Origin: JBGVMW01 sp045125095
GTDB lineage: Bacteria > Bacillota > Clostridia > Lachnospirales > Lachnospiraceae
Direction: 5' to 3'
Assembly: GCA_045125095.1 (NCBI GenBank)
Contig: JBGVMW010000072.1
Span: forward strand, 1 to 28,277
Length of the DNA: 28,277 nucleotides
Below, one piece after another: positions 1-7,006 of this stretch; positions within the stretch are counted from its first letter, which is position 1, and each line of letters opens with the position of its first letter. Below the pieces are notes generated by a model. It saw only the letters and a list, made by a program, of their open reading frames with translations. It was not told the DNA's origin and did not search any database. The position numbers and the translations under genes are program-made.

Positions 1-229
1 AATAAGGTAGTGAATTGTCAGAATTGTTTGTGACAGATAGCTGTTTGCTACATAGTCTATATGTGACCCTCTGAAAACGTCGGCACTTGGGCTGTGTATT
101 TTACAGCCTTAGTGTCCGCTACGTTTGAAGGGAGCGAGAGCGCGTCAAATATAGACTATGTAGTAAGCAGCCATTTGCACAAACAATTCTGACAATTCAC
201 GGATGGCTTTCACTTTCGCAAATGCCTAA
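1..229 (+). repeat. MITE-like palindromic repeat, copy 1
   Basis: The core runs from about 10 to 200 and has long inverted ends: GTGAATTGTCAGAATTGTTT at 10-29 is mirrored by the complement at 181-200, and the similarity continues inward to about CATAGTCTATAT on both sides. The middle holds a small hairpin (GGCTGT/ACAGCC) and the string CCTTAGTGTCCGCT. The outer right end reads TTTCGCAAATGCCTAA. The left outer end is cut by the window start. The same sequence returns inverted at 8509-8674 and 18405-18608. No coding capacity is visible, so this is a non-autonomous element. Confidence 0.85.
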
Positions 230-263
230 TAAAAAATAAACACGGAAAGGATAATTATGTAAC

Positions 264-845
264 ATGGAAAGACATGTAAGATTAGAAGATATATCAGATG
301 GTAAGTTATATGAATTGAATGATATGGTAAGGGCAGATTGCAATGGCTGTAAGGATTGTTCTGCCTGTTGCCATGGAATGGGGCAGTCCATTATCCTGGA
401 TCCATTTGATACGTATCGTTTGACAGTAGGCCTTAAGAAATCCTTTGAGGAACTTATGCAGACATATGTTGAATTAAATGTGGTGGATGGCATAATTTTA
501 CCGAATTTGAAAATGAGTGGAGCAGAAGAAGCATGCGGATTTTTAAATGGAGAAGGCAGATGTAGTGTTCATCCATTTCGTCCGGGAATCTGCCGAATAT
601 TTCCTTTGGGCAGATATTATGATGACGAAGGTTTTCATTATATTCTTCAGATACATGAATGTAAATCAGAGAACCGTACAAAGGTTAAAGTAAAAAAGTG
701 GATAGATACGCCGGATGTAAAGAAAAATGAACAATTCGTAAATGATTGGCATTCTCTGCAAAAGGATTTGCAACGCCTGATAAAGGAACGAAATGAGGAC
801 GCATTCACGAAAAAGGTCAGTATGTATATACTGACGCGTTTTTAG
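264..845 (+). CDS. YkgJ/Fli-type cysteine-cluster protein, ended early by an amber codon
   Basis: This 193-residue protein belongs to the YkgJ family of small zinc or iron-sulfur binding cysteine-cluster proteins, whose biochemical role is poorly known. The N-terminal cluster is visible as C26-x2-C29-x2-C32-x2-CC (CNGCKDCSACC). A second cysteine-rich block follows (CGFL, GRCSVHPFRPGICRIFPLGR), which is the family signature. The start is the ATG at 264, preceded by a GGAAAGGA-like site. The frame stops at TAG 843-845 but continues in the same frame for 27 codons to TAA 927-929, encoding a tail that contains DFYEQYRERYEETKK. As I recall, that resembles the usual C-terminal end of the family. 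The gene therefore looks recently truncated by one nonsense mutation. The two cysteine clusters remain intact, so partial function is possible. Confidence 0.8.
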   Translation: MERHVRLEDISDGKLYELNDMVRADCNGCKDCSACCHGMGQSIILDPFDTYRLTVGLKKSFEELMQTYVELNVVDGIILPNLKMSGAEEACGFLNGEGRCSVHPFRPGICRIFPLGRYYDDEGFHYILQIHECKSENRTKVKVKKWIDTPDVKKNEQFVNDWHSLQKDLQRLIKERNEDAFTKKVSMYILTRF

Positions 846-929
846 TTGACTCCGTATGATGGTGAATGTGATTTTTATGAGCAATATAGGGAGCGTTATG
901 AAGAAACGAAAAAAATATTTGGCATATAA
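846..929 (+). pseudogene. In-frame continuation of the YkgJ-type gene beyond the amber stop
   Basis: Directly after the TAG at 843-845 the same frame stays open for 27 sense codons and then ends in TAA at 927-929. The encoded segment starts LTPYD and includes DFYEQYRERYEETKK, a charged helix. It reads like real protein, not random AT-rich sequence. The simplest reading is the lost C-terminus of the upstream protein. The gap from 930 to 1057 shows no further gene. Confidence 0.65.
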
Positions 930-1057
930 AATATGTTTACGAGGATAAAGAAGAACTGGCTATTCTTCTATGATGGCAGTGAAATCATCACACATGGATG
1001 TAAGCGATTATGTTTTTTTAAGCCAGTCAGTACATAGTAATATGACCAAGTAGTCAT

Positions 1058-1086
1058 ACAGCATGGTTTGTGACCATGCTGTTTTT
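1058..1086 (+). terminator. Rho-independent terminator after the YkgJ-type gene
   Basis: ACAGCATGGT at 1058-1067 pairs perfectly with ACCATGCTGT at 1072-1081, followed by a run of T. The T tail merges into the next inverted repeat. Confidence 0.85.
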
Positions 1087-1170
1087 ATATACCAGGAAAT
1101 TATAACGTCTTATTATATAATGTGATATATGCAATTTCCTGGTATATAAAAAGAGATGCGCACGAATTAG
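1086..1170 (+). repeat. Short inverted-repeat element, copy A
   Basis: TATATACCAGGAAATT at 1086-1101 is perfectly mirrored by AATTTCCTGGTATATA at 1133-1148, with a 31-base AT-rich interior. A tail AAAAAGAGATGCGCAC follows. A second copy with the same arms, different interior and the same GATGCGCAC tail lies at 19202-19281. Both copies begin in the T tract of a terminator. Confidence 0.75.
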
Positions 1171-1230
1171 TAAGGAAGGAGCACTACTTATAAAGTTTAA
1201 TGTCGCGAAAGCGGCGGAATGGAGAGTACT

Positions 1231-2178
1231 ATGAAATATTATTTTGCACCTTTAGAAGGGATTACCGGATATATTTTTCGAAATGCATATGAAACATATT
1301 TTTCAGGAAATATGGATGCATATTTTACACCGTTTATTGCACCAAGTATGAATCGTTGTATCAATCCAAAAGAAAAGCGTGATATACTGCCGGAGCATAA
1401 TCAAAATCTTACGATTATTCCACAGATTTTAACAAATCAGGCAGGGATATTTACCAAAACAGTAAAAGAGTTACAGGAATTTGGTTACGAGGAAGTAAAC
1501 TTAAATTTAGGCTGCCCATCCGGTACGGTGGTATCGAAGCACCGTGGCGCAGGTTTTTTGGAAGATCCGGAAGCCTTGGATCGTTTTTTCGAAGAAGTTT
1601 TTGAGAACTGCAACAGCCGAATTTCCATAAAGACCAGAATCGGTATGGATGAACCGGAAGAGTTTTATGATTTATTGAAGGTGTACAACCGATATCCTTT
1701 TTCGGAGATTATTATTCATCCCAGAGTGCGTGAGGACTATTACAAAAACCAGCCAAATGTAGAAATGTTTGCAGAAGCCGTAAAAAACTGTCCGCATTGT
1801 CTGTGTTACAATGGTGATATTTTCACGGTATCGGATTACCAAAGGATTACAAAACAGTTTCCGTCTGTAGAAAAGATTATGTTAGGCAGAGGTCTTTTGC
1901 GCAACCCTGCACTAGTAAGGCAAATAAAAGGTGGGGCGTCACTGCAAAAAGAAGAATGCAGAGCATTTCATGACCGATTGGTAGATGACTATAAGGTAGT
2001 GATGTCCGGTGATAAAAATGTGTTGTTCAAAATGAAGGAACTATGGACCTATTTGTCATGTAGTTTTACCAATCCGGAAAAATATGTGAAGAAGATACGA
2101 AAAGCAGACAGAATGTGTGAGTATCTGGCAGCAGTGGATGCTATATTTGCAGAGCAAAAGCTGGTAGGTGAAGAATAA
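1231..2178 (+). CDS. dus: tRNA-dihydrouridine synthase
   Basis: This FMN-dependent enzyme reduces specific uridines in the tRNA D-loop to dihydrouridine. The 315-residue product has the family's opening FAPLEGITGYIFR and the active-site block LNLGCPSGTVVSKHRGAGFL, in which Cys95 is the expected proton donor. The later stretches SIKTRIGMDEPEEF, EIIIHPRVREDYY, NGDIFT and IMLGRGLLRNPAL match the TIM-barrel phosphate- and FMN-binding region. An in-frame ATG at 1219 would add four residues, but GGAGAG at 1221-1226 lies well placed before the ATG at 1231, so I chose 1231. The gene stands alone between repeat elements. Which Dus subfamily or target uridine it serves cannot be told from the sequence. 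Confidence 0.9.
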   Translation: MKYYFAPLEGITGYIFRNAYETYFSGNMDAYFTPFIAPSMNRCINPKEKRDILPEHNQNLTIIPQILTNQAGIFTKTVKELQEFGYEEVNLNLGCPSGTVVSKHRGAGFLEDPEALDRFFEEVFENCNSRISIKTRIGMDEPEEFYDLLKVYNRYPFSEIIIHPRVREDYYKNQPNVEMFAEAVKNCPHCLCYNGDIFTVSDYQRITKQFPSVEKIMLGRGLLRNPALVRQIKGGASLQKEECRAFHDRLVDDYKVVMSGDKNVLFKMKELWTYLSCSFTNPEKYVKKIRKADRMCEYLAAVDAIFAEQKLVGEE

Positions 2179-2232
2179 GAATCAAAAAGCGGGTGCCCTG
2201 ACATAGCTGTGGATATAGTTGTTACTGTGTGC

Positions 2233-2309
2233 ATAATTGCGAAACACAAGAAAGTGGTGAATTGTAAGAATTGCTTGTGACAGATAGCTGCCTGATGCAT
2301 AGTGTAGAG
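2233..2309 (+). repeat. Degenerate left-end fragment of the MITE-like repeat
   Basis: The string AATTGCGAAAC, then GTGGTGAATTGTAAGAATTG and TGTGACAGATAGCTG follow the order of the left end of copy 1 with several substitutions. Similarity fades after CATAGTGTAGA. It lies just downstream of dus. Confidence 0.75.
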
Positions 2310-2322
2310 CAGGATATAAAAC

Positions 2323-2354
2323 AAAACCTTATAATTGTGCAATTATAAGGTTTT
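2323..2354 (+). terminator. Terminator between dus and the sugar transporter operon
   Basis: AAAACCTTATAATT at 2323-2336 pairs perfectly with AATTATAAGGTTTT at 2341-2354 around a 4-base loop. The A and T runs on both sides would allow it to act in either direction. Confidence 0.7.
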
Positions 2355-2453
2355 CAACTGGTAAAATTTGAAAAATCGGCAAAAACGATTGTGTAAAATA
2401 TACAAAAACAAACAATCAAATTGCAATATAATAACGAAAAAGTAAAAAGAGGG

Positions 2454-2482
2454 TTGCTATTTTAACTGGTTACATGTATACT
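2454..2482 (+). promoter_or_regulatory. Promoter of the sugar ABC transporter operon
   Basis: TTGCTA at 2454-2459 and TATACT at 2477-2482 are 17 bases apart, a near-consensus sigma-A promoter. The start of transcription would fall near 2489, just ahead of the operator units. Confidence 0.75.
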
Positions 2483-2495
2483 AATGCTTGTAAAT

Positions 2496-2531
2496 GAAAA
2501 CGTTACCGAAAACGATACCGACAACGTTTTC
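2496..2531 (+). promoter_or_regulatory. LacI-type operator array of three tandem 12-bp units
   Basis: Three units lie end to end: GAAAACGTTACC, GAAAACGATACC and GACAACGTTTTC. The first and third also form an inverted repeat (GAAAACGTT versus AACGTTTTC). The core AACGTT is typical of LacI/GalR-family operators. The position directly after the predicted transcription start suggests repression, probably by the LacI-family protein encoded at 5907-6914. Confidence 0.7.
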
Positions 2532-2560
2532 CCAATTTTATTACAGGAGGGTAATTAATT

Positions 2561-3988
2561 ATGAAGAAGAAAATTGTTTCAATGATGCTTGTAATGAGTA
2601 TGGCAGCATCAGCAATGGCAGGCTGTGGCGGCGGTTCTGACAAAGACGGGGGTAGTGCAGATGCAACAAAGGCTCCTGCAGCAGATGAAAACAAAACATC
2701 TGATGATGATGCAAAGACTGGTGATGATGAGAAAACAGCATCCGGAAGTGTATATTACTTAAACTTCAAACCAGAGCAGGATCAGCAGTGGCAGGATTTA
2801 GCAAAAGCTTACAAAGAAGAAACAGGTGTTACTGTAACAGTATTAACAGCAGCATCCGGTACATATGAAGATACATTAAAGTCTGAGCTTGCAAAAGATG
2901 AAGCTCCAACATTATTCCAGGTAAATGGTCCGGTTGGTTTAGCAACATGGAAAGATTACTGCTTAGATTTAAAGGATACAGACCTTTACAAGCATGTTAA
3001 GAGTGATGACTTCGTATTAAAAGAAGGCGAAGAAGTAAAAGGTATTGCATATGTTATCGAAACATATGGTTTAATTTACAATAAGACAATCTTAGATGCA
3101 TACTGCAAGATGGATGGTGCTAAGATTACTTCTATCGACCAGCTTAATAACTTTGATACATTAAAAGCAGTAGCTGAAGATATTCAGGCTCGTAAAGCTG
3201 AAGTAAGCGAAGCAAGTGGATTCGATATTGAAGGTGCATTCTCATCAGCAGGTATGGATTCATCTTCTGACTGGAGATTCAAAACACACTTAGCTAACTT
3301 ACCAATCTACTACGAATATAAAGCAGATGGTATTGGTTCTACAGATGCAATCAAAGGTACATACTTAGACAACTACAAGAACATTTGGGATTTATATATC
3401 AACAACGCTACTTGTGAACCATCCATGATCGCTACAAAGACTGGTGATGATTCTACAGCAGAATTTGCACTTGGTAACGCAGTATTCTACCAGAATGGTA
3501 CATGGGCTTACCAGAACATCATTGATGCAGGTGTATTAACAGATGACGATATCGCTATGATGCCAATCTACGTTGGTGCAGAAGGTGAAGAAAATCAGGG
3601 ACTTTGCACAGGTTCAGAGAACTACTGGTGTATCAACAGCAAGGCTTCTGAAGAAGATATCCAGGCAACAAAAGACTTCTTAAATTGGGTTGTTACAAGT
3701 GATACAGGACGTGATTCCGTAGCAAACCAGATGGGATTCGTAACACCATTTGATACATTTGATGATGGATACACAGCAAGCAATCCATTCGTTGAAGATG
3801 CAAACGAATACATTGCTGCTGGTAAGACACCTGTTTCATGGAACTTCTCTACTATTCCTTCCGAAAATTGGAAAGATGGTGTAGGTAGTGCCTTAACAGA
3901 GTACGCTCAGGGAACTGGCGAATGGGATGCAGTTAAGAAAGCCTTCGTTGATGGATGGGCTGAAGAAGTTGCAGCAACAGCTAACTAA
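2561..3988 (+). CDS. Sugar ABC transporter substrate-binding lipoprotein
   Basis: This 475-residue extracellular binding protein delivers a sugar, probably an oligosaccharide, to the two permeases that follow. The N-terminus is a lipoprotein signal (basic start, hydrophobic core, lipobox AMAGC with Cys22), then a Gly/Ser/Asp/Lys-rich linker to about residue 60. The mature part resembles family 1 (MalE/MsmE-like) binding proteins, with QDQQWQDLAKAYKEETGVTV near the start and a late FLNWVVTSDTGRD segment. AGGAGG at 2545-2550 supports the ATG at 2561. The gene is first in an operon with a strong promoter and LacI-type operators. A hairpin after it probably lowers expression of the permeases relative to the binding protein. 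The substrate cannot be deduced because no glycosidase lies nearby. Confidence 0.9.
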   Translation: MKKKIVSMMLVMSMAASAMAGCGGGSDKDGGSADATKAPAADENKTSDDDAKTGDDEKTASGSVYYLNFKPEQDQQWQDLAKAYKEETGVTVTVLTAASGTYEDTLKSELAKDEAPTLFQVNGPVGLATWKDYCLDLKDTDLYKHVKSDDFVLKEGEEVKGIAYVIETYGLIYNKTILDAYCKMDGAKITSIDQLNNFDTLKAVAEDIQARKAEVSEASGFDIEGAFSSAGMDSSSDWRFKTHLANLPIYYEYKADGIGSTDAIKGTYLDNYKNIWDLYINNATCEPSMIATKTGDDSTAEFALGNAVFYQNGTWAYQNIIDAGVLTDDDIAMMPIYVGAEGEENQGLCTGSENYWCINSKASEEDIQATKDFLNWVVTSDTGRDSVANQMGFVTPFDTFDDGYTASNPFVEDANEYIAAGKTPVSWNFSTIPSENWKDGVGSALTEYAQGTGEWDAVKKAFVDGWAEEVAATAN

Positions 3989-4038
3989 TTATAGTAGTTG
4001 GATAATAGTCTTGAGGGACGTGTAAATTATAATAAGTA

Positions 4039-4070
4039 AAATCCGGGCAGTCCGGCTGCCTGGATTTTTT
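4039..4070 (+). terminator. Intercistronic hairpin between binding protein and permeases
   Basis: AAATCCGGGCAG at 4039-4050 pairs with CTGCCTGGATTT at 4056-4067 with one G-T wobble, followed by TTT. A leaky terminator at this place is common in MalE-MalF-MalG type operons and would give more binding protein than permease. Confidence 0.75.
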
Positions 4071-4087
4071 AAAGAAAGGAAATTGTT

Positions 4088-4930
4088 ATGGAAAAAGCGA
4101 TAAAAAGATATTTTCCCATTTTTGCATTGCCGACATTTTTAGCATTTATTATCGGTTTTATAGTTCCTTTTATTATGGGTGTCTACTTATCATTCTGTAA
4201 ATTTACAACAGTAACAGACGCAAAATTCACAGGAATTAGCAATTATTTAAAGATATTTACAGATTCATCGTTTGTCCATTCGTTATGGTATACAGCATTA
4301 TTTACAATTGCATCTGTTCTTACTATTAACGTATTGGCTTTTGTGATTGCGATGCTTTTAACAAAGGGAATTAAGGGAACAAATATTTTCCGTACTGTAT
4401 TTTTTATGCCAAACTTAATCGGTGGTATCGTATTAGGTTATATCTGGCAGATGATTTTAAATGGTATTCTTGCGAACTTTGGAAGAACATTGATTTACAA
4501 TGAATGGTATGGTTTTGTTGGTTTATTGATTCTTATGAATTGGCAGCAGGTTGGTTACATGATGATTATTTATATTTCTGGTATTCAGAATATTCCGGGA
4601 GAGTTGATTGAAGCTGCAAAGATTGATGGAGCAACTTCCGGTCAGGTATTAAAACATGTTACGTTACCTATGGTTATGCCATCTATTACAATTTGTACAT
4701 TCTTAACATTGACAAACAGCTTCAAGTTGTTTGACCAGAACCTGGCATTAACAGCAGGTAACCCATCGAACAAGTCTGAAATGTTAGCGTTGAATATTTA
4801 CAACACATTCTATGGCCGTAACGGATGGGAAGGCGTTGGTCAGGCGAAGGCAGTTGTATTCTTTATTCTGGTAGCAGTGATTGCGTTGTTACAGAATTAT
4901 TTAACCAGAAGTAAGGAGGTGCAACAGTAA
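4088..4930 (+). CDS. Sugar ABC transporter permease, MalF/MsmF type
   Basis: This 280-residue inner-membrane protein is one half of the transport channel. About six hydrophobic segments are visible, starting at residues 10-35. The ATPase-coupling EAA loop is present as ELIEAAKIDGATSGQVLKHV, followed by TLPMVMPS, as in the MalF-type subunits of carbohydrate uptake family 1. AAGAAAGGAAATTGTT precedes the ATG. Its stop codon overlaps the ATG of the next permease by one base (position 4930), which implies translational coupling. No ATP-binding subunit is encoded in the operon, so a shared MsmX/MsmK-type ATPase elsewhere in the genome is inferred. Confidence 0.92.
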   Translation: MEKAIKRYFPIFALPTFLAFIIGFIVPFIMGVYLSFCKFTTVTDAKFTGISNYLKIFTDSSFVHSLWYTALFTIASVLTINVLAFVIAMLLTKGIKGTNIFRTVFFMPNLIGGIVLGYIWQMILNGILANFGRTLIYNEWYGFVGLLILMNWQQVGYMMIIYISGIQNIPGELIEAAKIDGATSGQVLKHVTLPMVMPSITICTFLTLTNSFKLFDQNLALTAGNPSNKSEMLALNIYNTFYGRNGWEGVGQAKAVVFFILVAVIALLQNYLTRSKEVQQ

Positions 4931-5799
4931 TGGCAAAGAAGAATAAAGAGGATCAGGTAAGTGCAGTAAGAAGATCTCGCCATGGCGGTCTCCTTACTCT
5001 GATATTCAGTTTGATATCAATTGTTTATGTGTTACCAATCATAATGGTATTCATGAATTCATTTAAGAAGAAAGCATTTATTAACAAATATCCATTCAAG
5101 CTTGGAACAGGCAAAATGTTTGTTGGATTGGAGAACTATATTGAAGGTATTAAGAAGATAGATTTCTTCCAGGCATTTGGATATTCGTTATTTATTACCG
5201 TATGCTCCGTTGCTGTGATTATCCTGTTTACTTCTATGTTTGCATGGTATATCAGCCGAGTAAATAATAAGTTTACAAAGATTATGTATATGCTGTGTCT
5301 GTTCTCTATGATTGTACCATTCCAGATGGTTATGTTTACCTTATCTAAGTTAGCAAATATGCTGAAATTAGGTAATCCGGTAGGTATTATCGTAGTATAT
5401 TTAGGATTTGGAGCCGGTCTTGCTGTCTTCATGTTCTGCGGATTTGTTAAAAGTATTCCGCTGGAAATCGAAGAAGCAGCTATGATTGATGGATGTAATC
5501 CAATCCAGACATATTTCAGAGTCGTATTTCCGATTTTGAAACCAACCGCTATCACAGTTGCTATTTTGCAGGCAATGTGGATATGGAACGATTACCTGTT
5601 GCCATATCTGGTATTGGAAATTAAGGAATATAAGACAATTCCGATTGCAATTCAGTACTTAAAAGGTGGATATGGTTCCATTGACTGGGGTGCAATGATG
5701 GCAATGCTTGTACTTGCTATTATTCCAATTATTGTGTTCTATATGGCATGCCAGAAGAGCATTATTGAAGGTGTTGTTTCTGGTGCGGTGAAGGGTTAA
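4930..5799 (+). CDS. Sugar ABC transporter permease, MalG/MsmG type
   Basis: This is the second channel subunit, 289 residues. A basic cytoplasmic N-terminus of about 20 residues precedes the first membrane segment (LLTLIFSLISIVYVLPIIMV). About six segments follow. The EAA loop reads EIEEAAMIDGCNPIQTYFRV, followed by VFPILKP, typical for MalG-type subunits. Start and stop of the two permease genes overlap (TAATG), and AAGGAGG lies inside the end of the upstream gene. It should form a heterodimer with the preceding permease and take substrate from the lipoprotein at 2561-3988. Confidence 0.92.
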   Translation: MAKKNKEDQVSAVRRSRHGGLLTLIFSLISIVYVLPIIMVFMNSFKKKAFINKYPFKLGTGKMFVGLENYIEGIKKIDFFQAFGYSLFITVCSVAVIILFTSMFAWYISRVNNKFTKIMYMLCLFSMIVPFQMVMFTLSKLANMLKLGNPVGIIVVYLGFGAGLAVFMFCGFVKSIPLEIEEAAMIDGCNPIQTYFRVVFPILKPTAITVAILQAMWIWNDYLLPYLVLEIKEYKTIPIAIQYLKGGYGSIDWGAMMAMLVLAIIPIIVFYMACQKSIIEGVVSGAVKG

Positions 5800-5827
5800 T
5801 TTCTTTAAGAAGGTGTAGCAATTTTAT

Positions 5828-5857
5828 GATAGCCTGCCTGTTTACAGGCAGGCTATC
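5828..5857 (+). terminator. Strong hairpin at the end of the transporter operon
   Basis: GATAGCCTGCCTG at 5828-5840 pairs perfectly with CAGGCAGGCTATC at 5845-5857 around TTTA. No T tract follows, so it may end or protect the upstream message only partly, and read-through into the regulator gene is possible. Confidence 0.6.
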
Positions 5858-5906
5858 GTGGTATATAGAAAAGTAGCAAAGACAAAGTATTGGTGTGGTT
5901 GAGAGT

Positions 5907-6914
5907 ATGGTTACAATAAAAGATATTGCAAAAGAATCCGGTTACTCCATAAGTACTGTGTCAAGGGTATTGAATCATAGAACGGATGTAAGTCCGGAGG
6001 CAAAGCGAAGAATTGAGAAGATAGTTGCCCAGTATAATTTTGTGCCGAACAATAATGCAAAGCAGTTAAAGCAGACGGCAAGCCGAACAATCGGTGTAAT
6101 TGTAAAGGGTACCAGCAATGTGTTATTCCACGGCATTGTAGAAGCAATTCAACAAATTGTGGAAAAAACAACATATACAACAGATATTTGTTATCTGGAC
6201 GAGGACGAAAATGAAGTAGAACATGCAATTATGATGTGTCGTGAAAGAAAACCAATAGGGATTTTGTTTCTGGGGGGAAACTTAATCTATTTTGAAAATA
6301 GTTTTTCTAAAGTAACGGTACCGTGTGTGATACTGACAAACCAGTCTGACGAGCTGAATTGTTCGAATTTATCCAGCGTCTCTACAGATGATACAATGGC
6401 ATCAAAAGCAGCGGTGGATTATCTGATTGAAAATGGTCATCGGGAGATTGGGATATTAGGCGGAGATTGGAAACTTTCAGATATCAGTAGGCGCAGATAT
6501 GAGGGCGGATTGATGAGTTTTAAGGAGCATGGATTGAAATTCCATGAAAAAACAAGATATCAGCCTAGTCGTTTCTCGTATGATAACGCTTATGAAGCAA
6601 TGAAATGTCTGATAGAGAGAGAACCGGATATCACGGCTGTATTTGCCATGAGTGATGTGACTGCCATTGGTGCAATCCGGGCTTTGCGGGATATGGGGTA
6701 CCAGATACCGGGGGATATCTCAGTTATGGGATTTGATGGAATTGAGTTGGCAGAATATTATAATCCGAAGCTGACTACCATCAGACAGCAACATGAGGGG
6801 CTGGCAAAAAGAGGCATTGAAATTTTAATGAAAATGATTGACTTGAATATGGAAGCAGTCCATGAAGTAATTCCTTTTGAATTTCAAGAGGGGGAGAGCG
6901 TGAAAAAAATGTAA
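5907..6914 (+). CDS. LacI/GalR-family transcriptional regulator
   Basis: This 335-residue DNA-binding regulator senses a sugar and probably controls the adjacent ABC transporter. The N-terminal helix-turn-helix is clear (TIKDIAKESGYSISTVSRVL, residues 3-22), followed by the hinge segment with NNNAKQLKQTASRTIGVIV. A periplasmic-binding-protein-like sensor domain fills the rest, with VMGFDGIELAEYYNPKLTTI near the end, a LacI-family hallmark. A GTG at 5895 would add four residues, but family proteins begin at the MVTIKDIA methionine, so I chose the ATG at 5907. The gene follows the permeases after about 100 bases. The tandem operator upstream of the binding-protein gene is its most likely target. 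That link is inferred from position and operator type. Confidence 0.92.
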   Translation: MVTIKDIAKESGYSISTVSRVLNHRTDVSPEAKRRIEKIVAQYNFVPNNNAKQLKQTASRTIGVIVKGTSNVLFHGIVEAIQQIVEKTTYTTDICYLDEDENEVEHAIMMCRERKPIGILFLGGNLIYFENSFSKVTVPCVILTNQSDELNCSNLSSVSTDDTMASKAAVDYLIENGHREIGILGGDWKLSDISRRRYEGGLMSFKEHGLKFHEKTRYQPSRFSYDNAYEAMKCLIEREPDITAVFAMSDVTAIGAIRALRDMGYQIPGDISVMGFDGIELAEYYNPKLTTIRQQHEGLAKRGIEILMKMIDLNMEAVHEVIPFEFQEGESVKKM

Positions 6915-6937
6915 GCAGGCGTTATACGCCTGCTTTT
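6914..6937 (+). terminator. Terminator after the LacI-family regulator
   Basis: AGCAGGCGT at 6914-6922 pairs perfectly with ACGCCTGCT at 6926-6934, then TTTT (T run 6934-6937). The next gene is convergent. Confidence 0.85.
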
Positions 6938-7006
6938 GCTGTATACTTAGGAAATCTATCTGTAACGTTCAGTCTGCCTTATCGAAAACTCTATGAAAAT
7001 GACTTG

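Noticed and set aside
1..200. Long inverted repeat as a possible phage attachment site or CRISPR
   Set aside because: There is one palindrome per locus without spacer arrays, integrase or tRNA nearby. The dispersed copies fit a MITE-like element better.
843..929. Pyrrolysine read-through at the amber codon
   Set aside because: No pyl genes or methyltransferases are visible, and a nonsense mutation in a small accessory gene is simpler.
5136..5555. Minus-strand open frame of 139 codons inside the second permease gene
   Set aside because: It is a shadow of a strongly supported membrane-protein gene; composition follows the complement of the permease codons.
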